NCBI RefSeq assembly: GCF_901000735.1
Contig: NC_081549.1
Span: 21,279,584-21,343,583 of the forward strand
Source: Corylus avellana
Taxonomy: Eukaryota > Streptophyta > Magnoliopsida > Fagales > Betulaceae
Direction: 5' to 3'
Length of the DNA stretch: 64,000 nt
Part shown: positions 48,762-62,300 of the stretch, piece by piece
Layout: every line of letters begins with the position of its first letter
How positions within the stretch are numbered: position 1 is the first letter of the stretch
Program-made: the position numbers and the translations under genes
Notes under the pieces: generated by a model
What the model saw: only the letters and a program-made list of their open reading frames with translations
Told to the model about the DNA's origin: nothing
Database searches by the model: none

Positions 48762-51700
48762 ATGGCAGAGCCGGATCCGAGTACCAGCACAGCTTCCTCG
48801 TCTTCCGCGATTCATAGGGAGTTCTCGAGCAATGCGGCGTCGTCTTCGAGCGCCTCGCAAGTTCGGGAAGAGGAAGACCACCGTGACCGCGACCAACTTC
48901 AACACCGATTTCCACACCCGGAGCTAGAGCACCCGCAATTCGTCATTCCCTACCAAGGAAACCCGAACTTATCGGCTTTCGATGATGCGTCGGTGATCAG
49001 GGACGACACGTGGTCCTGCGTTATCGTCCTCCTCACCTTCTGGTTCTTCGGTTTGTCTCTCTCTTTCTCCTTCTCTTCTACTTTATTCGTAATTTAATTT
49101 TTGTCCCCCAAATGTTCGCAATATGGTTTTAGTCCACCATATTTGGAATGGTTAGTTTCTCTTTGCTTGTTAGAGTCATAATCTAATTATGCTTTGAGTT
49201 TTTCTTAGCTCAATAATTTGGTCAATATTTCAATGGTACAGTATCAATGACTCTGATCCTGGGGGTTTATGGGTCTGTGAATTTACGCCTCGGCCCTAAT
49301 TGTTCTCTTCTTCTGCAACCTAGCCCTATTTTTGTGCAGTATATGAAGGTGATTGCCTCGTATTGTACTCTTCTTCTTCTTCTTCTTCTGTAGTATTTTT
49401 TGATGATGTGTGGTAATCTTGGTCGGTTTATAATAGGTGGAAGAGTTAAATGGGTCAGGCCCTGGGCCTGTGTTATATGGGTTTTCTAAGACTCCGCCTG
49501 TTGATACCGTTACCACATGGTCTGAGACTCGTAATGTTTCAGTTAAATTTGATTCTCACCAGGCAAGTTTGCCTTCTCAGATTGTCCATCTCTACTTGTT
49601 CTTTTTTTTTTTTTTTTTTTACTGATACAATTCTAACTTCGTAGTTTGTTCTTGAAGCTTGAGATATTCTTATTGACGGGGTGGAGTTAATCTTTTTCTT
49701 TTTTCTTCTCATTCAGGAATGGATTTATGTACTAAATAAGGGGTCTCAAATAAATATTTCATATAGTGTGAACTCTCCGAACTACTCCATTTTTCTCATA
49801 ATTGCCGAAGGTGCATTTTCATCTTGAAATTGTTCTTGTTACATTTCTATTCCTTTTCATTTAGTATGCAAGTTACTCACACACTATAAAAATGGAATAT
49901 CTCCATTTATGTTGTTTATGCAAGTTTGAGGGTATAGATTTAGTGTATTTAGGAGGGTAATATTGTCCTTATTTTTTGAGGGGCAAATTTTTTGGACAAA
50001 TTTATCCTCCTAAATGCACTAAATGGATACTCTCCATTTCATTTGAAATGGACAAGATCCGTTTCCAAGTTTGAGTATGATTCCATCAGTGAATAGGTCC
50101 ATTAAGGGAAAAGGTGGTCCTCATAACACGCAATAAAACCAGCATTATTTGATAGAGCCAATTGTGAAAACGATAATGGAAGTTTAGAGATATATATCTA
50201 AGGGAATGTTGTCCGGTTTACGTGCAAAAGTTGGCCATTCAAAAATTTCCAAGTCCTCAGGATTTAAAACTATGCGTCATATATAATAAACTAGCTTCAC
50301 TGCAGAGGAAAAAAAAAAAACAGAAAGGAAGACCTTGAAAACAGAAGAAACTAAGGTCTTGAAGTGATAAAAATTGTGTGAGAGGGCAGGCCTTCTCTCA
50401 ATGTTGCAATTGATCACTTGAAATGATGTATATGGCTGTCATCTCCGACTCGCAGAACCATTTAGAAGTCTATAACTTACAACTATAGGTACACCAATTG
50501 CCCATACTTATACACCACATATTCCCCTCAAACTCGGTTAGCAAATATTGGACGACTTAATAAATTGCCAGAATTAGGCATTAGCAGCCACATGAGGTGA
50601 CAAAGATATGCATAAAAGATATCAAAATAATGTAGCTAGTAGTTCTTTTATATAAATAAAAGACATCAAAATAATGTAGCAAGTAGTTCTTTTATATAAA
50701 TAAAAGACATCAAATAATGTAGCAAGTGGGTTTTTTATTTTATTTTATTTTTTTTAATATATAGATAAAAGATATCAAAATAATGTAGCATTTTTTTTTT
50801 AATGCAAATATGGAATATTTGATAAGGGCATGTGAACTGATTGGTTTTTCTTTTCATAACAAATGATAAATGAACAGATATGAGTACAAAGTTTTATTCT
50901 ATGCTGCCATTGTGGTGTTCAATCCTGTTGCTTCATTTGTCCATCTCTCTATAATAGATTTTTACCTCCAAATGCCACACAAAAAATAAATAAGTTGTAT
51001 GATCTCTCTTGCTCTCTCTCTTCTTTTTGGGTAATTTTGGAGCTGTAAAATTGAAGTGATATTTGGGGAGCAACCTTCACCTTGAAAGCCGCATTTAGCT
51101 ATCATAGGCCTACTGTACTTGGAACTTTTATCTACATTTATTTTTTAAAATCTTCTTTCACGCATAATGCGAAGTTTGCCTGTGGTTTTTCATGTATTCT
51201 TATAAACTGATTGCAATTGAGCATTTGTTCTCCATATTATTCTGAAGCCAGCACATTGCAGGGAGTGATGGCCTTGCTCAATGGCTTGAGGAACCTACAT
51301 ATCCTAATACCACCTTATCGTGGAACCTCATTCATGGTGAGATGGAAGTTGGAAAGTATCTATATTCTGTTTATTTTAATCCTATACTGATGTTGGCAAC
51401 TTCTAATTGACCAGGAAGTGGTATGATTACACAGGACATATCAAGGTCTTCTACTTATTATGTAGCAGTGGGAAACTTAAACACAGAGGAAGTGGAGGTA
51501 ATTTTACAAAAAATTGAACTCTTCTACTATAGCTTACTAGTTTGATAAGTTTATGGCCTCCAAATCCATTTATGATTTGATGAGAAGTCCACAAATCCAT
51601 TGCTTACCCTATCAACATTTGAAGAGATTATTTTACGGCTAGTCCATCTTGTTCTCTCAGAAGTGATATTGTGGTATAAATGAAAAATAAAATCAACTGA

Positions 51701-52985
51701 CTAGTGCTTAATTCTGTTCTGGAACTTTTGGGCTTCGTCTCCCATTCTATAGCATATTAGGATTGCTTTGTGTTTGAATTGATTAAAGTAAGACAAGCTG
51801 CTTGGTTCGGTCATTGTGATCTGTTCTGCTCAATTGAGTGAGCTTGAATAGTAGAAACCTATAAACTGTAATATGGAATTATTTATTTGTTGCAACATCT
51901 AAGGAATATGATAGTGTAAAAAACAATTGCTAAAATTGCTTTTGCAATGAGGGTGAATGCAATAGAATTGGAGCAAGATTGTTACTACCCTTCTAGTCTT
52001 GCTCTACATGAGTGTGCTGATTCCTTGGCCTTTGCTCGATAATCAAATCGATTAATGTATGAATAATTTGAACATAGAGTTTATCCATTTCCAATATAAG
52101 TGTTTTGAGAAATTTTTTTAAAAAAGGGCCATCCCCTTTCTTGTTACTGTCATTAAAACTCTTTCACTATTTGTTCAACATTTTCACTATGGAAACTTTG
52201 AATAACCTTGGTATTTTTAGCAACTAAATAGGAACTGTAATTTGTCAAGATTAGGGTAAAATACTAAAATGTCTTTGTTTCAGGGAGCTGGTTATGGTAA
52301 TGGCTTATGAAGCTCATATAATTTATGTTTGATACTTTTGAAGTGTATGGTTACCAGATATTTACATATTTATATTACTGGAGGGTGAATTAATGTAAGG
52401 ATTTAATAAATGGTTTAATCATTGTTAATATGAGGATGCCTCTTGATTGAGCCCTTTGTGCCCTAGACTGCCTATATTTAAGGCACTCTAAGAAACTTGG
52501 GAGCACAGCCCCAGTTCTATACTTATCACATATTGCTCCAAACTTTCATTTCCATTTAAATTGATTTAAATCTTCCTTTCTAAATGTAATGATATATCCC
52601 TATTGAATTTTTTAGTACACTAGGCATTTAGGTTGATTAGTAGACTATAAGTTAGTTGGTGTTTGTGCATCTAAGTAACAAACTATTTTGTGGATACTAT
52701 TTATAACTTGCTGTCATAAGATAAGCTACTTGGTTGATGGAAATCATAGAGTTCCTGTAATCTTGGAGATGCTAATTTTAAGGCTGTAAACGACCCCCTT
52801 GGGTCGGAAGACACCTTATTCTGGCTTCCAACCTGATTGGGGTCGAAACCTCATTTTTTCAACGGAACCGAACCAAAGGAGTGGGGTACCAAACCGAAGC
52901 AACACCAACAAGTGACAGGTTTCAGGCAGTTGCCAGTCACTTTGGTCAGTTGGTCCAGCGTTTGGTTTTATACGTCAACACAGTG

Positions 52986-53020
<35 letters not shown>

Positions 53021-56000
53021 AGATGGCCCATGCTCTAAAAAATCTTTGCCACTCTTAATGGCCAACTTCACAAAACGAAATCTCAGTCGTAGAAGAACAA
53101 GAAGAGGGTGATGATGATGGGATTGGCTGATTGGGCTTTCTATTTGCTCATCCTCTTGGGTTTCTTCATGTTTGGTTGAATGTATGAGAGAGTTACGAAG
53201 AGAGGAGATAGATGTGAAACTGAAGAAGGTGAACACAGTTCCCACATTTGCACCCTTCCCATTGATTCGACGGTAGCAGAGTTTTCCATTGCATCTGGGC
53301 CGACCACATGTGTACGGCTTCCCTTTGGTCCGGTTTAATAAAATTGGGGTGGCTATTGATTTAATGGTGGCCAAGTCATTTATGGTAAGTTAAATGTTGG
53401 GCTACAGTTAAGTGTTTGGTGGAATGAGTTGCCAGTTGTAAAAAGTGGACCTTTGCCATAGAAAGAGGTTCAACTTTAGTCAAACAAGTGTTGTACTATA
53501 TATGACGTGGCAGCATGTCTGCCCTACCAGAGATCCCTCACGAGCCCTAGCATCTTCAACTCCAACCTGGATGCTAGGACTTCCAATGGTCTTTAGTGAG
53601 GCTCAGCTGTGATGTATAGTTGGATCAAAACAGTCTTGAACCAAAACCTTGTGGCAGCTTGTGAGACACAGCTGTGATTACGAACTGGGTCTTACACCAG
53701 GCTGGCTTGATTTGGGGTGGCATTGTGACGGAGAGGGGGTTGGGAGGAGAGGACGAGATGCGAGGGCTCCTCACTCCTTAGAACTCTCGATCTGTTTGGA
53801 CTTTGGGGGTGATTGGCTATGGTTTCCCGAAATAAAAAATTTATATTTATATTAAAGGGTGGTCAGGTCCCTTAATAAACTTCATAAGCCATTACCATAA
53901 ATTATATTTTAATCAGATTATCCAACACAAGCTATGGTTTTATAGAGTCGGTTTTCCTCAATAAAATGTGGCTAATCTTTTCTGGTTGCTATTGTCTAAT
54001 TAAAATATTTTAAGCAGTTGTGATATTTCTTCCTCATCATCTTTTATAAATGAGTCTCTACATTAAACAGGTGGAGTTAAACCTCGAATTGAAGGCTTAT
54101 ATACACAATACAACAGAAGCTTATTACAAGTGTACTTTCCCTGATGGTCTGTGTAGTTTGAGCATTTTGTTTCCCAATGGAAATGTCGCAGTCTTAACCT
54201 CCCCTAGTACAGAACAGGTGAGACTAGTTTTCTTCTTGATCACCTCCATTCTTAAGTATCTTTTTCTCATTCAGTAAATTGAATAAACTGTGGAGCAGAA
54301 TTAGAAAATGATTTATATTGTAGGAATCCAACTTCATATATCAGTCTGGATGGTTCATATGTTTGAAAATTTGTGCCAGGGGCACTGTCATGTTGTTTAA
54401 ATCATTGATTATCATGATATCACCAAATTTGTTAAATTATACCCCATGCCCATGGTTTTGCAATGGAGACATCGGTAAAATACCTTCTTACCGCTCCCCA
54501 CTGGACTGAATATTTTTCAAATCCAATATGTACAACTCCAAAATTTTCAATTAACCAGGATTTTCTTTGGTTGCTTCAGGGAAAGAACATTGATGAGTGG
54601 TACTTCAAATTGTCATATGGACCAAGATGGATCACATATATTGTTGGCATAGGTACACTTAATTATTCCATTTCATAAGGGAATCTTTGTGTGTAAATTT
54701 TGTACCTTAATATTTCCTCTTGTAGGTGGAATGACTCTGCTCATGTTACTGGCCTTCAACTTCTTAAACAAGTTCCAATGTAACCGTGAAGATGGAAGAA
54801 ATATTCAGTTTGGGGAAATGGGATCTGCAAGAGTCCCTTTGCTTCCACACAAAGATGATGATCTCTCAAGTTGGGGTTCATCTTATGATTCTGTGTCAGA
54901 TGAGGATGGTATTGAAGACTTACTTGTATTGGGTTCCCTTGAAGGGGTGTCACTAGGAGATGGTGAAAACAGTAACAATACCCGGCGTCTTTGCGCAATT
55001 TGCTTTGATGCTCCTAGGGACTGCTTTTTCCTTCCATGCGGGCACTGTGTGGCTTGTTTTGAATGTGGAACTAGGTAAGTACTCTCCATAATTTCTGTTC
55101 TTTTTTCTTTTCTTCTCTTTTTTTTTTTTTGTTTATTGGTAAAATTTGAACCTGGACCTACTCCAACCTCACCCTGCCTTTTACCACGTGGTCCAAAGTC
55201 CAAGAGCTTGTTTTTCTGTCCTTAGCCCTGCAACAAACATATGATTTCAAACTAAAGATGATTAGCGGATGTGCCTATTTGTTTGCCTAATATGACCTAT
55301 ACTGCCTGGACCTAGGTTGGGATCTAGATTAACAACTTACCACTGCACATGTTCTTAGTTGATTGAAGGTTGAAGCATATTTACTATAAAAAAAAAAGAA
55401 AGAAAAAGAAAGGTTGTAGCATATTTATACATATGGCTACTTCAAACATCTACTATTGGCGAACCATTTTTTGGCTTCTTCACATTTTTAGTGGATAGTT
55501 GCATGATTAACCAAGGTCAAACATAGAATACTTCTCAAGGAAAGTTAATGTCTTTATGTTACAATGATGATGATATAGTTTAAATGTCACAGTTTTAGTT
55601 GCGATTATATGTTGATGTCTTGATTATGTAGGTTAGGTACTTCCCAACAAGCCTGAACCCTCTCAAAGCCCAAGATTGATAGAGTAACATTTAACTCAAA
55701 ATCATTGCCCTTTTCTTTATTAGGAAACATAATTCTCAATATTGGTCGGACACAATTTTCACTCTATCGTCATCTCTATTAAAAACACATTCCACAGCTA
55801 CACCATTTCTTTCCTTTTAAATTTGGAAAGATCACCTATTAAGACTTGACTGATATAATACTTATCAAAAAAAAAAAAAGACTTGACTGATATAATAGAT
55901 TTGGCAATAAGCACAAGTTGAACATCATTTATGATCTTTCAAAGGGTAGGCGGCAAACTATGAATATATCCTCGCATAATTGCTGTACAAATTGCCGAAG

Positions 56001-56155
56001 ATCTCAACCCGTGTTGACAGTTTATGAGGACAAAGGATTTGACAGTTTTATGATATGTGATTCATTCTAATCCTTGCAGGATAGTGGAGGCAACTGGCAC
56101 TTGCCCGGTCTGTCGTAGGCACATGAAGAAGGTGAGAAAGATTTTTACTGTTTAA
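48762..56155 (+). CDS. APD2: APD-type RING E3 ubiquitin ligase
   Basis: A membrane-anchored E3 ubiquitin ligase of the ABERRANT POLLEN DEVELOPMENT family, known in Arabidopsis on endomembranes. Ten exons: 48762-49050, 49242-49348, 49437-49562, 49717-49810, 51262-51336, 51415-51497, 54071-54217, 54580-54652, 54726-55074 and 56080-56155. They splice in frame to 472 aa. The N-terminus MAEPDPSTSTASSSSA is Ser-rich. Membrane segments lie at about 91-113 (CVIVLLTFWFFGVSMTLILG) and 325-346, enclosing a lumenal region with several NxS/T sites. The C-terminal RING (about 421-460) reads CAICFDAPRDCFFLPCGHC ... CFECGTR ... CPVCRRH, giving C3HC4 ligands. Intron 3 starts with GC instead of GT. Intron 6 is 2.6 kb and holds a CA microsatellite. 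Position beside the LMBR1-like gene matches APD2. Confidence 0.93.
49563..49716 (+). other. GC-AG intron in the APD gene
   Basis: The exon ends CACCAG and the intron begins GCAAGTTTGCC, ending ATTCAG. AG|GCAAGT is the classic strong context of GC-AG introns. Using the nearby GT (GGCAA|GTTT) would break the conserved frame FDSHQ-EWIYVLNKGSQINI. Confidence 0.85.
50615..50795 (+). repeat. Short tandem repeats, period about 44 bp, in an APD intron
   Basis: AATAATGTAGC(A/T)AGT strings start at 50626, 50670, 50713 and 50780, separated by TATAAATAAAAGACATCA-type sequence. Four diverged units lie inside intron 4; the last spacing is stretched by a T-rich insertion. Confidence 0.75.
52986..53017 (+). 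repeat. (CA)n microsatellite in APD intron 6
   Basis: About 15 CA units. The surrounding 52780-53870 differs in base composition from the rest of the intron and may be an old insertion, but I could not identify its ends. Confidence 0.85.
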
Positions 56156-56856
56156 GCGACAGAACTTCTTGTTAAACGGGCAACGCCTAGTTGAATAATC
56201 TGCAACGTGGATTATAATAGCTGGCCACATTATTTATTTCCTGCTGACCAATAGCATTCATCGAGTAGTAGCCGGGTTCTTCGGGTAGTATTTGAAAGTG
56301 GGATGACCACGTCCTCTCTTTTTTTCCGATGGGCTTTCCACAAATGTAATACGATTTATTTATAGGAATGTCAGAATACGCACATTGTATTCAATGTAAT
56401 TGATACGTTTTTGGTGTTTTATCTTCAATTTTCTTTTGAGGGGTTAATTTTTTGGATTTTATCTTTCAATTTTCCCCTGGTTATACCAATTGCTATTTTT
56501 TCTTTTAGATTTTAAATCCCTAACGTATTAAATAGCTTTTGGTCTGCTTTGATTCGAGTAGACAGGCTTGCTTTGATATTTTTCCATTCAAGTGGTTGCC
56601 TGGCAATGACAAATCTGAATTAGTTATCATATGACAATTCACAACTTTGATATTCTCTCTGTGGATCTCAATGACACAGGCCAAAGTAAAAATTATATAG
56701 AATAGCCAGCTTATGTTGCCCTCCTCCCCATCCCAATTTTAAATGCATTGTGCAGTGGATAGTTTGTTTGCTGAAAAGGCTAATATAATCACCTGCAACT
56801 GCTTTAATATAACAAAAGTTGAACCCAAATATACAGCATCATCAAAACTCAAAAGG
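56156..56856. other. Convergent 3' spacer, nothing further seen
   Basis: 700 bases between the stop codons of APD (+) and STR10 (-). It should contain both 3' UTRs, with T-rich runs consistent with that. No gene or element is recognised. Confidence 0.6.
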
Positions 56857-57677
56857 TCAATTACTCTTGCCCCCAGCTTCCAAGAAAATGAGCAATTGAA
56901 GGAAATAATATGATGCACCCCCTATTGTTGCATACTGTAACTTTTCAGTTCCTTCGACGGCTGGGAAATCATCATCCCCCGCTCGATTAAATCCCCCAGC
57001 CAACCACCCCAAGTTCTTGTATCCTCCTCCAAATAACTTTGTAGCCGCCATCATCGACCTGAAGTAACACCAACAAAACCAATGAAAAATTTTGTTTTCT
57101 TTCGAATTGAATTCGAGATAAATTTCATATGGGTCTCTCACAATTGATGCCTAGAGGCTAGAGATCTCAATCCATTTTTTTAATAAGTTTAATAAGGGAG
57201 AAATTCTCACCTTAAACCCTCACCACAAGCTACAAGGAGTTTGGAGTCCTTATCAGGAACAGCTTTCTGAACTTGCAATAGAAAATCAGGATTCAAGGTG
57301 GTGAAATATTGGCCAGTCCAGAGGCCAATGTAGCCAAAATGCACCCACTTCTTCAGAAGCGTAACGGGGCTGTTGTCCTTGTCCTCGACGAACAGTGGGA
57401 CGTGGAGAGACCCCGTCACGCGCGCCTTCTCTCTCTCCCACGCGGGTCTGATGTCCAGGAGTGTGAAGCCCTCGGATACAATTGCCGTCGCTGCGTCCTT
57501 TGGCTGTATGGGCCGGACGGCGCCGGACTGTATGAGCTGCCGACCATTGCTGGAATATACTGCGCGGACTTGAAGTGTCGCCGCCGCCCTTCTTCGGGTG
57601 GTGGGAAGGGGTGGCTTTGGTTGCTTCTCATGCTTGTTCGAGTTCAATGTGGATAAGTGGTTCAGTTGGACAGCCAT
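56857..57677 (-). CDS. STR10: Rhodanese-like domain protein, plastid type (STR10)
   Basis: A single-domain rhodanese/sulfurtransferase-like protein. Plant members of this group are plastid proteins with poorly known function. Two minus-strand exons, 57677-57211 and 57058-56857, join as AG|G to give 222 aa. The N-terminal ~40 residues are rich in Lys/Arg/Ser/Thr with no acidic cluster, as expected of a transit peptide. The rhodanese domain shows FTLLDIRPAWEREKARVTGS (the substrate-side Asp and Arg), HVPLFVEDKDNSP, HFGYIGLWTGQYF and the active-site loop LLVACGEGLRS, with the catalytic Cys present at about 151. The C-terminal part has GWLAGGFNRAGDDDFPAVEG and a hydrophobic tail. The start is the first ATG. 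Confidence 0.93.
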
Positions 57678-59359
57678 CTCTCTCTCTCTCTCTCGCTCTC
57701 TCTCTCTTTCTCTCTCTTTTATATCCTCAACTCGCTTGTTTGTTGTTATTGCAATGAGCCCTTGCTTTTTGAGCTATTTCTGAACATGCCCATTCAATAG
57801 TGTAATTTTAATTTTTAACAATAGTCTCCATCTATAACAATTTGACAAATATGTAGTTAGGAGTGTCAATGTTTACGTGTTTTGTTTAGGTTGTGTTGGG
57901 GTGTGAATATAAAATTATATGGGTTAATTTGAGTTATTTAACTAAACGGTACATGCCTCTCAATGTAACTCGCTATTCTCATGTTTGATTCGTACCAGGA
58001 TTATGGGTCACATGTCGAATTCGTGTTGTATTTAGAGGTATATGTGTAGAGTTGTCAATTCTAATTTGATCAATTTAATTAAACAAGTCAGACAACTCAA
58101 TTTTAACCCACTAATTTCATATCGAATTCGTGAATCGTGTCAAAATGACAAATTTATTTGCAATTTTTTTGGGGTGCAAATGTTCAAGACATTTTTCAAT
58201 GATTTAATTAATGCAAAGTGAAAATTAGAGACGGTAATGACTAATGAGATTATTCTAGTAGAGAATGCTGAGATAGAATCCCTTATATTTTATTAAGATA
58301 ATTCTAAAGTAAAGTTCTTAAAATATTAATAACTATTTTCAAATTGAATAGTTTAGATTTTATTATTCCAATGTTCATCGGCTTTAAAAGATTTCAATTT
58401 TTCCTTAATTCATTGTATCTCACCTAATAATACATGATGATAAAATATGGAGCATTTTAATTAAAAAAATCAAATATATGATCTTAAGAATTCCATTGTG
58501 AAATTACCTAAAAAAGTTATAGGATCCCAAAATACATTATCATTTCTTAGATGTAGACTATCTAAAAACATTTGTTTCATCCCTTTGGTACTCTATCACA
58601 TCATTTTAATAAGACTAACAGTACCGATCAATTCTTAAATTTTTTTGTTTTTTTATAAGAGTTGATCAGTCCTATCACGTTAGTAAGATGATATAGTAAA
58701 TGAATAAAAGTGTAATTTTTAATATTACTCTTCTTAAAAAATGTGTCGGGAGACTCAGAATTTAATGACAGATATCTTAATACGAGATGTCGCAAGTAAC
58801 CGTAGAAAAAGAAAAAAAAAAAGGTAACAGTAGTAAAAAGATTAACTCCAAACATAGTTCATTTAAAAATATAAATATTTCACCTTTTTTTTTTTTTTTT
58901 TAAATTCGAATACACCGTAGAATTCCTTTAAAATTTGGAAGGATTTTGCCATTTTTTGCTTTAAGAGACTTTAACTCATTATCTTAGATATTCCTTTCAA
59001 GTGTGTTGAAATAATATAAAATTGATAAAATTCATTTTCTCCTACTTAATTTAAAAGAAAACGACAGCCCAAAAATCCGGACGGGAAAGCTCTTTTGGGT
59101 CGCCAACAATCAGTGTTGGCCTTAAATGTTTCCCATCCCAATTTGGACCTTTGAGCAGCCCAACAACCCGTGGGTCTGGCACGGGCGATGGCCCAGAGTC
59201 CAGACCCGAAGAAGGTGGGGGTCCGAACATACAGAGCACGGTGAGGTGACACACGACAAACTGAGCTCACCCATCCTGAAACCGCATTTCAAATGTTTCT
59301 TCTCCCTCTACACAGGCACGGTTCATGATCTTATTCCCAAATTAGGGTTTTATTCTGCA
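57678..59359. other. Divergent spacer between STR10 and ESP4
   Basis: 1.7 kb between the start codons of two head-to-head genes. A (CT)n tract immediately upstream of STR10 (57676-57720) lies in its leader. The hairpin MITE near 58580-58740 is listed separately. An ATG at 59126 in the ESP4 leader is in frame with the downstream start, with no stop codon between them, but the intervening residues do not look like conserved symplekin sequence. Confidence 0.5.
58580..58740. mobile_element. Hairpin MITE related to 3765-3895
   Basis: The left arm TATCACATCATTTTAATAAG ... CCGATCAATTCTT pairs with the right arm GAGTTGATCAGTCCTATCACGTT ... GATGATATA. The right end CACGTTAG ... ATAAAAGTGTAATTTTTAAT is shared with the element at 3765. 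Limits are approximate. Confidence 0.4.
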
Positions 59360-62300
59360 ATGGTGGCAGTGATGATGGCCACGAACACGAGGGAAAAGCT
59401 CGCGAGTTTGATAAACTCGGTCGAGTCGGCCTCGGATATACCGTCTAAGCTCGAACCCTTGCGCCAATTGAAGCAAGATTTGCCCCAACAGGACCACGTC
59501 TTGCTCTCGGAGTTCCTGCCTCTCTTTTTCGAGCTCAAGTCCGACCGGTTCAGTCCGGTTCGTAAGCATGTTGCAGAGTAACGCTCCGTTGAAAACCCTA
59601 GTTACACTTTTCCCGCTACATTTGATTTGTTTTTATTTTTCCTTGTAAAATCGTTTATTTTTGGTGATAACAATATCACATGGAAGACTAAATATAATTT
59701 CACGGTTTTAGTGTTTTCGTAGCTGGTGTGTTTCTGGTTTATACATGTGATGAATGCTGTGCTAAAGTTTTATCTGGTTTTGTTTGCTTAAAAATGTAGG
59801 ATTATTGGTGAAATTGGACTTAAGCATGTGGAATTCTTACCTGAAATTGTGCCTGAGTTGATTGCTGTTTTGAGTGACGGTACACCGGCTGTTGCACGAC
59901 AAGCCATCGCTAGTGGGATCGAATTGTTTCGTTCTACTCTTGAAAAAGTCACAATTCAGGTTCTTAATCTGTATTCAAGGTCTTTGAATTCATTTACATT
60001 GTGTTTGTTGCTTGTCGAGGATTATTAATACCCGTGCCGCTGAACTTGTATGCCTTTTCTTCTAGTTTAGTTTTTACTGTACATTTTTCACTCTCTTTGA
60101 TCATAGATTTGAAAGAAATTCAATTCGAATTATAAATTTTCTTGGAAATTCTTCTATTTCTACCAGCAGCCGATGAGGATTGCCTTTTTCACAGCTTATC
60201 TAACTTGTCTTTGGTTGGTGGACTTAAAATGTCTCCTGGTCTACCAACATTTCTAAAAAGTAGTAATCGTTTAACATGGGTACTTTCAATATAGTGATAT
60301 GATGAATTATAACATTGCCCATGGCTGGTTCCATCTGCCGTGGAATGTTATAATTCCCACTAATGATGTTTTTCATCATCTCTACGCACATATTTTTTCA
60401 GCCTCTCTCTCTTTCTTTTCTTTTTTAATCTTGATTTAGATTACTATTGCACATGGCTGACCATCCTGTATGACCTTACTATATGCAAAAATGATAAAGT
60501 CGTAACAATGGTTGGACATGGTGTATCCTACAGTATACATTTTTCTGCAACAACCTTGTCACTACTTACATGCTTGCATTTGTGATCATCAGGGTCTATA
60601 TGCAAGTGAGTTGGACAGTGCCCTTGAGTCATCATGGGCGTGGATGTTGAAATTCAAGGACAAAATATACTCAATAGCTTTTCAGGTAAACAATGATCTT
60701 ATGATAACATGGAACTCAATATTGTGCATGTTCTGATTCATAATAATGGCATGTTCGCTAGACGGGAAGTGGTGGGACAAGGTTACTGGCACTGAAGTTT
60801 GTTGAAGCAGTCATTCTTCTTTACACACCCGATCCTAATGGCTCTTTAGAGCCCCCTCCTTATGAAGGTAATAAGATTTTACTTTACATTTCAGGCTCAG
60901 TGAGCTTGAAAGTCAAGGATATGTAATTTAAATATGTGGATGCATTACAACTCAGACAACTTGTATTTGCTTATACAGCACACTGACCTGCTTTGTAGGA
61001 AAGTGTGTGCAATTTAATATATCTTGGATACGTGTGGGTCACCCTTTGCTTAATGTTGGAGATTTGTCAATTGAGGCCACTCAGAGTTTGGGTCTATTGC
61101 TTGATCAACTCAGGTTCCCGACAGTGAAATCTCTTAGTAATGCAGAAACCATTGTGCTCATTAACAGGTAATTTGGCCTTTCTCTATCATATGCTTATTC
61201 AAATTTTCTGCAAGAATTTTGCTATTTCAGGCAATCTGTTACTTCAGACGAATGGATTTATTAATGCCAAAAGGGTTAAGTATATTATAGGAAAAGGATG
61301 AATGGACTTGTACTGAATTATGTTGCAATAGTGTTCTCTCTTGATCAAGTTTCCTCTATGCGTTAATCTCCTCTCCCTCCAGAAAAACACAAAAGAAAAA
61401 GGAATAAAAAATAAATAGATACTCTCCAGCCATTATGAGTGTTTGAGCTTCTATTTTTATTTCACCCAAAATGCATACCTAATATAAAAAATTTAAAGAC
61501 ATAAAATTTCCCTTTCCCCTTTTACAACTCACTCTAAAATGTTGTTCTTAATGGAAAGTTGAAAAAAAAAAACCCAGTAATATGAGGGTAAATTTAAAAA
61601 TGGGTTTTCATGATATTTAATGATTCCCCTTTAAAAGGGTATATCTTTTGCAGAAGACACTAGTTATGGGAAAGGAGTAGATTTTTCCCTAGGGCCTTTT
61701 CTATTCATTGACCTCCCTTAGTTACCAGGCTTTGTTTGGAAAAAGAATTATTGATGGTAGACTTGGTTCTTGACAATTGCTGAAAAACATGATTTTTTCA
61801 TGTCAGGCTCATTTAAAAAAGCGTGGTGTATTTGGAAATTCTTCTTAGTCTATACTTTTGTTTCACTTAATTGCTAGTATCTGTTTATGCTATTTGTTAG
61901 GTTCTGGTACTGCAGTTTGGCTTTATCTTTTGTTATATTCTACATGTTTTTTTACCAGTTTCTCGGCAATTGCAAAACAAAGGCCTGCATTCTATGGACG
62001 GATTCTGCCAGTTTTACTTGGTTTGGAACCCTCGAGCTCTGTGATCAATGGAATGCATGTTTCTGCGGCACATCATGCTTTGAAAAATGCCTTCCTCACC
62101 TGCTTGAAATGTACACACCCGGGTGCTGCTCCGGTATTTCTTTTATACTGAACACATATTTAGTGTTCTTAAGCGAGTACCTTACTATTTGGAAAAATTT
62201 AGAAACTGTTGCCACTTCTCAAACGTTGAAAACTTTGTCAAATGTTAGTTATCCAAACGGATTTTCAGATGCGGCCCCCACCACTAACACCTAAAAAAAA

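Noticed and set aside
55125..55205. Possible minus-strand tRNA-derived SINE (GGTTCAAATTTTACC next to poly-T)
   Set aside because: There is no convincing A box and no target duplication, and it does not match the other SINEs.
57309..57656. 115-codon frame on the plus strand opposite STR10
   Set aside because: It is a shadow of the GC-rich STR10 first exon; no family motifs are visible.
59126..59359. Upstream ATG that would extend ESP4 at its N-terminus
   Set aside because: The extension does not look like conserved symplekin sequence, while MVAVMMATNTREKLASL at 59360 has the expected start of the helical domain.
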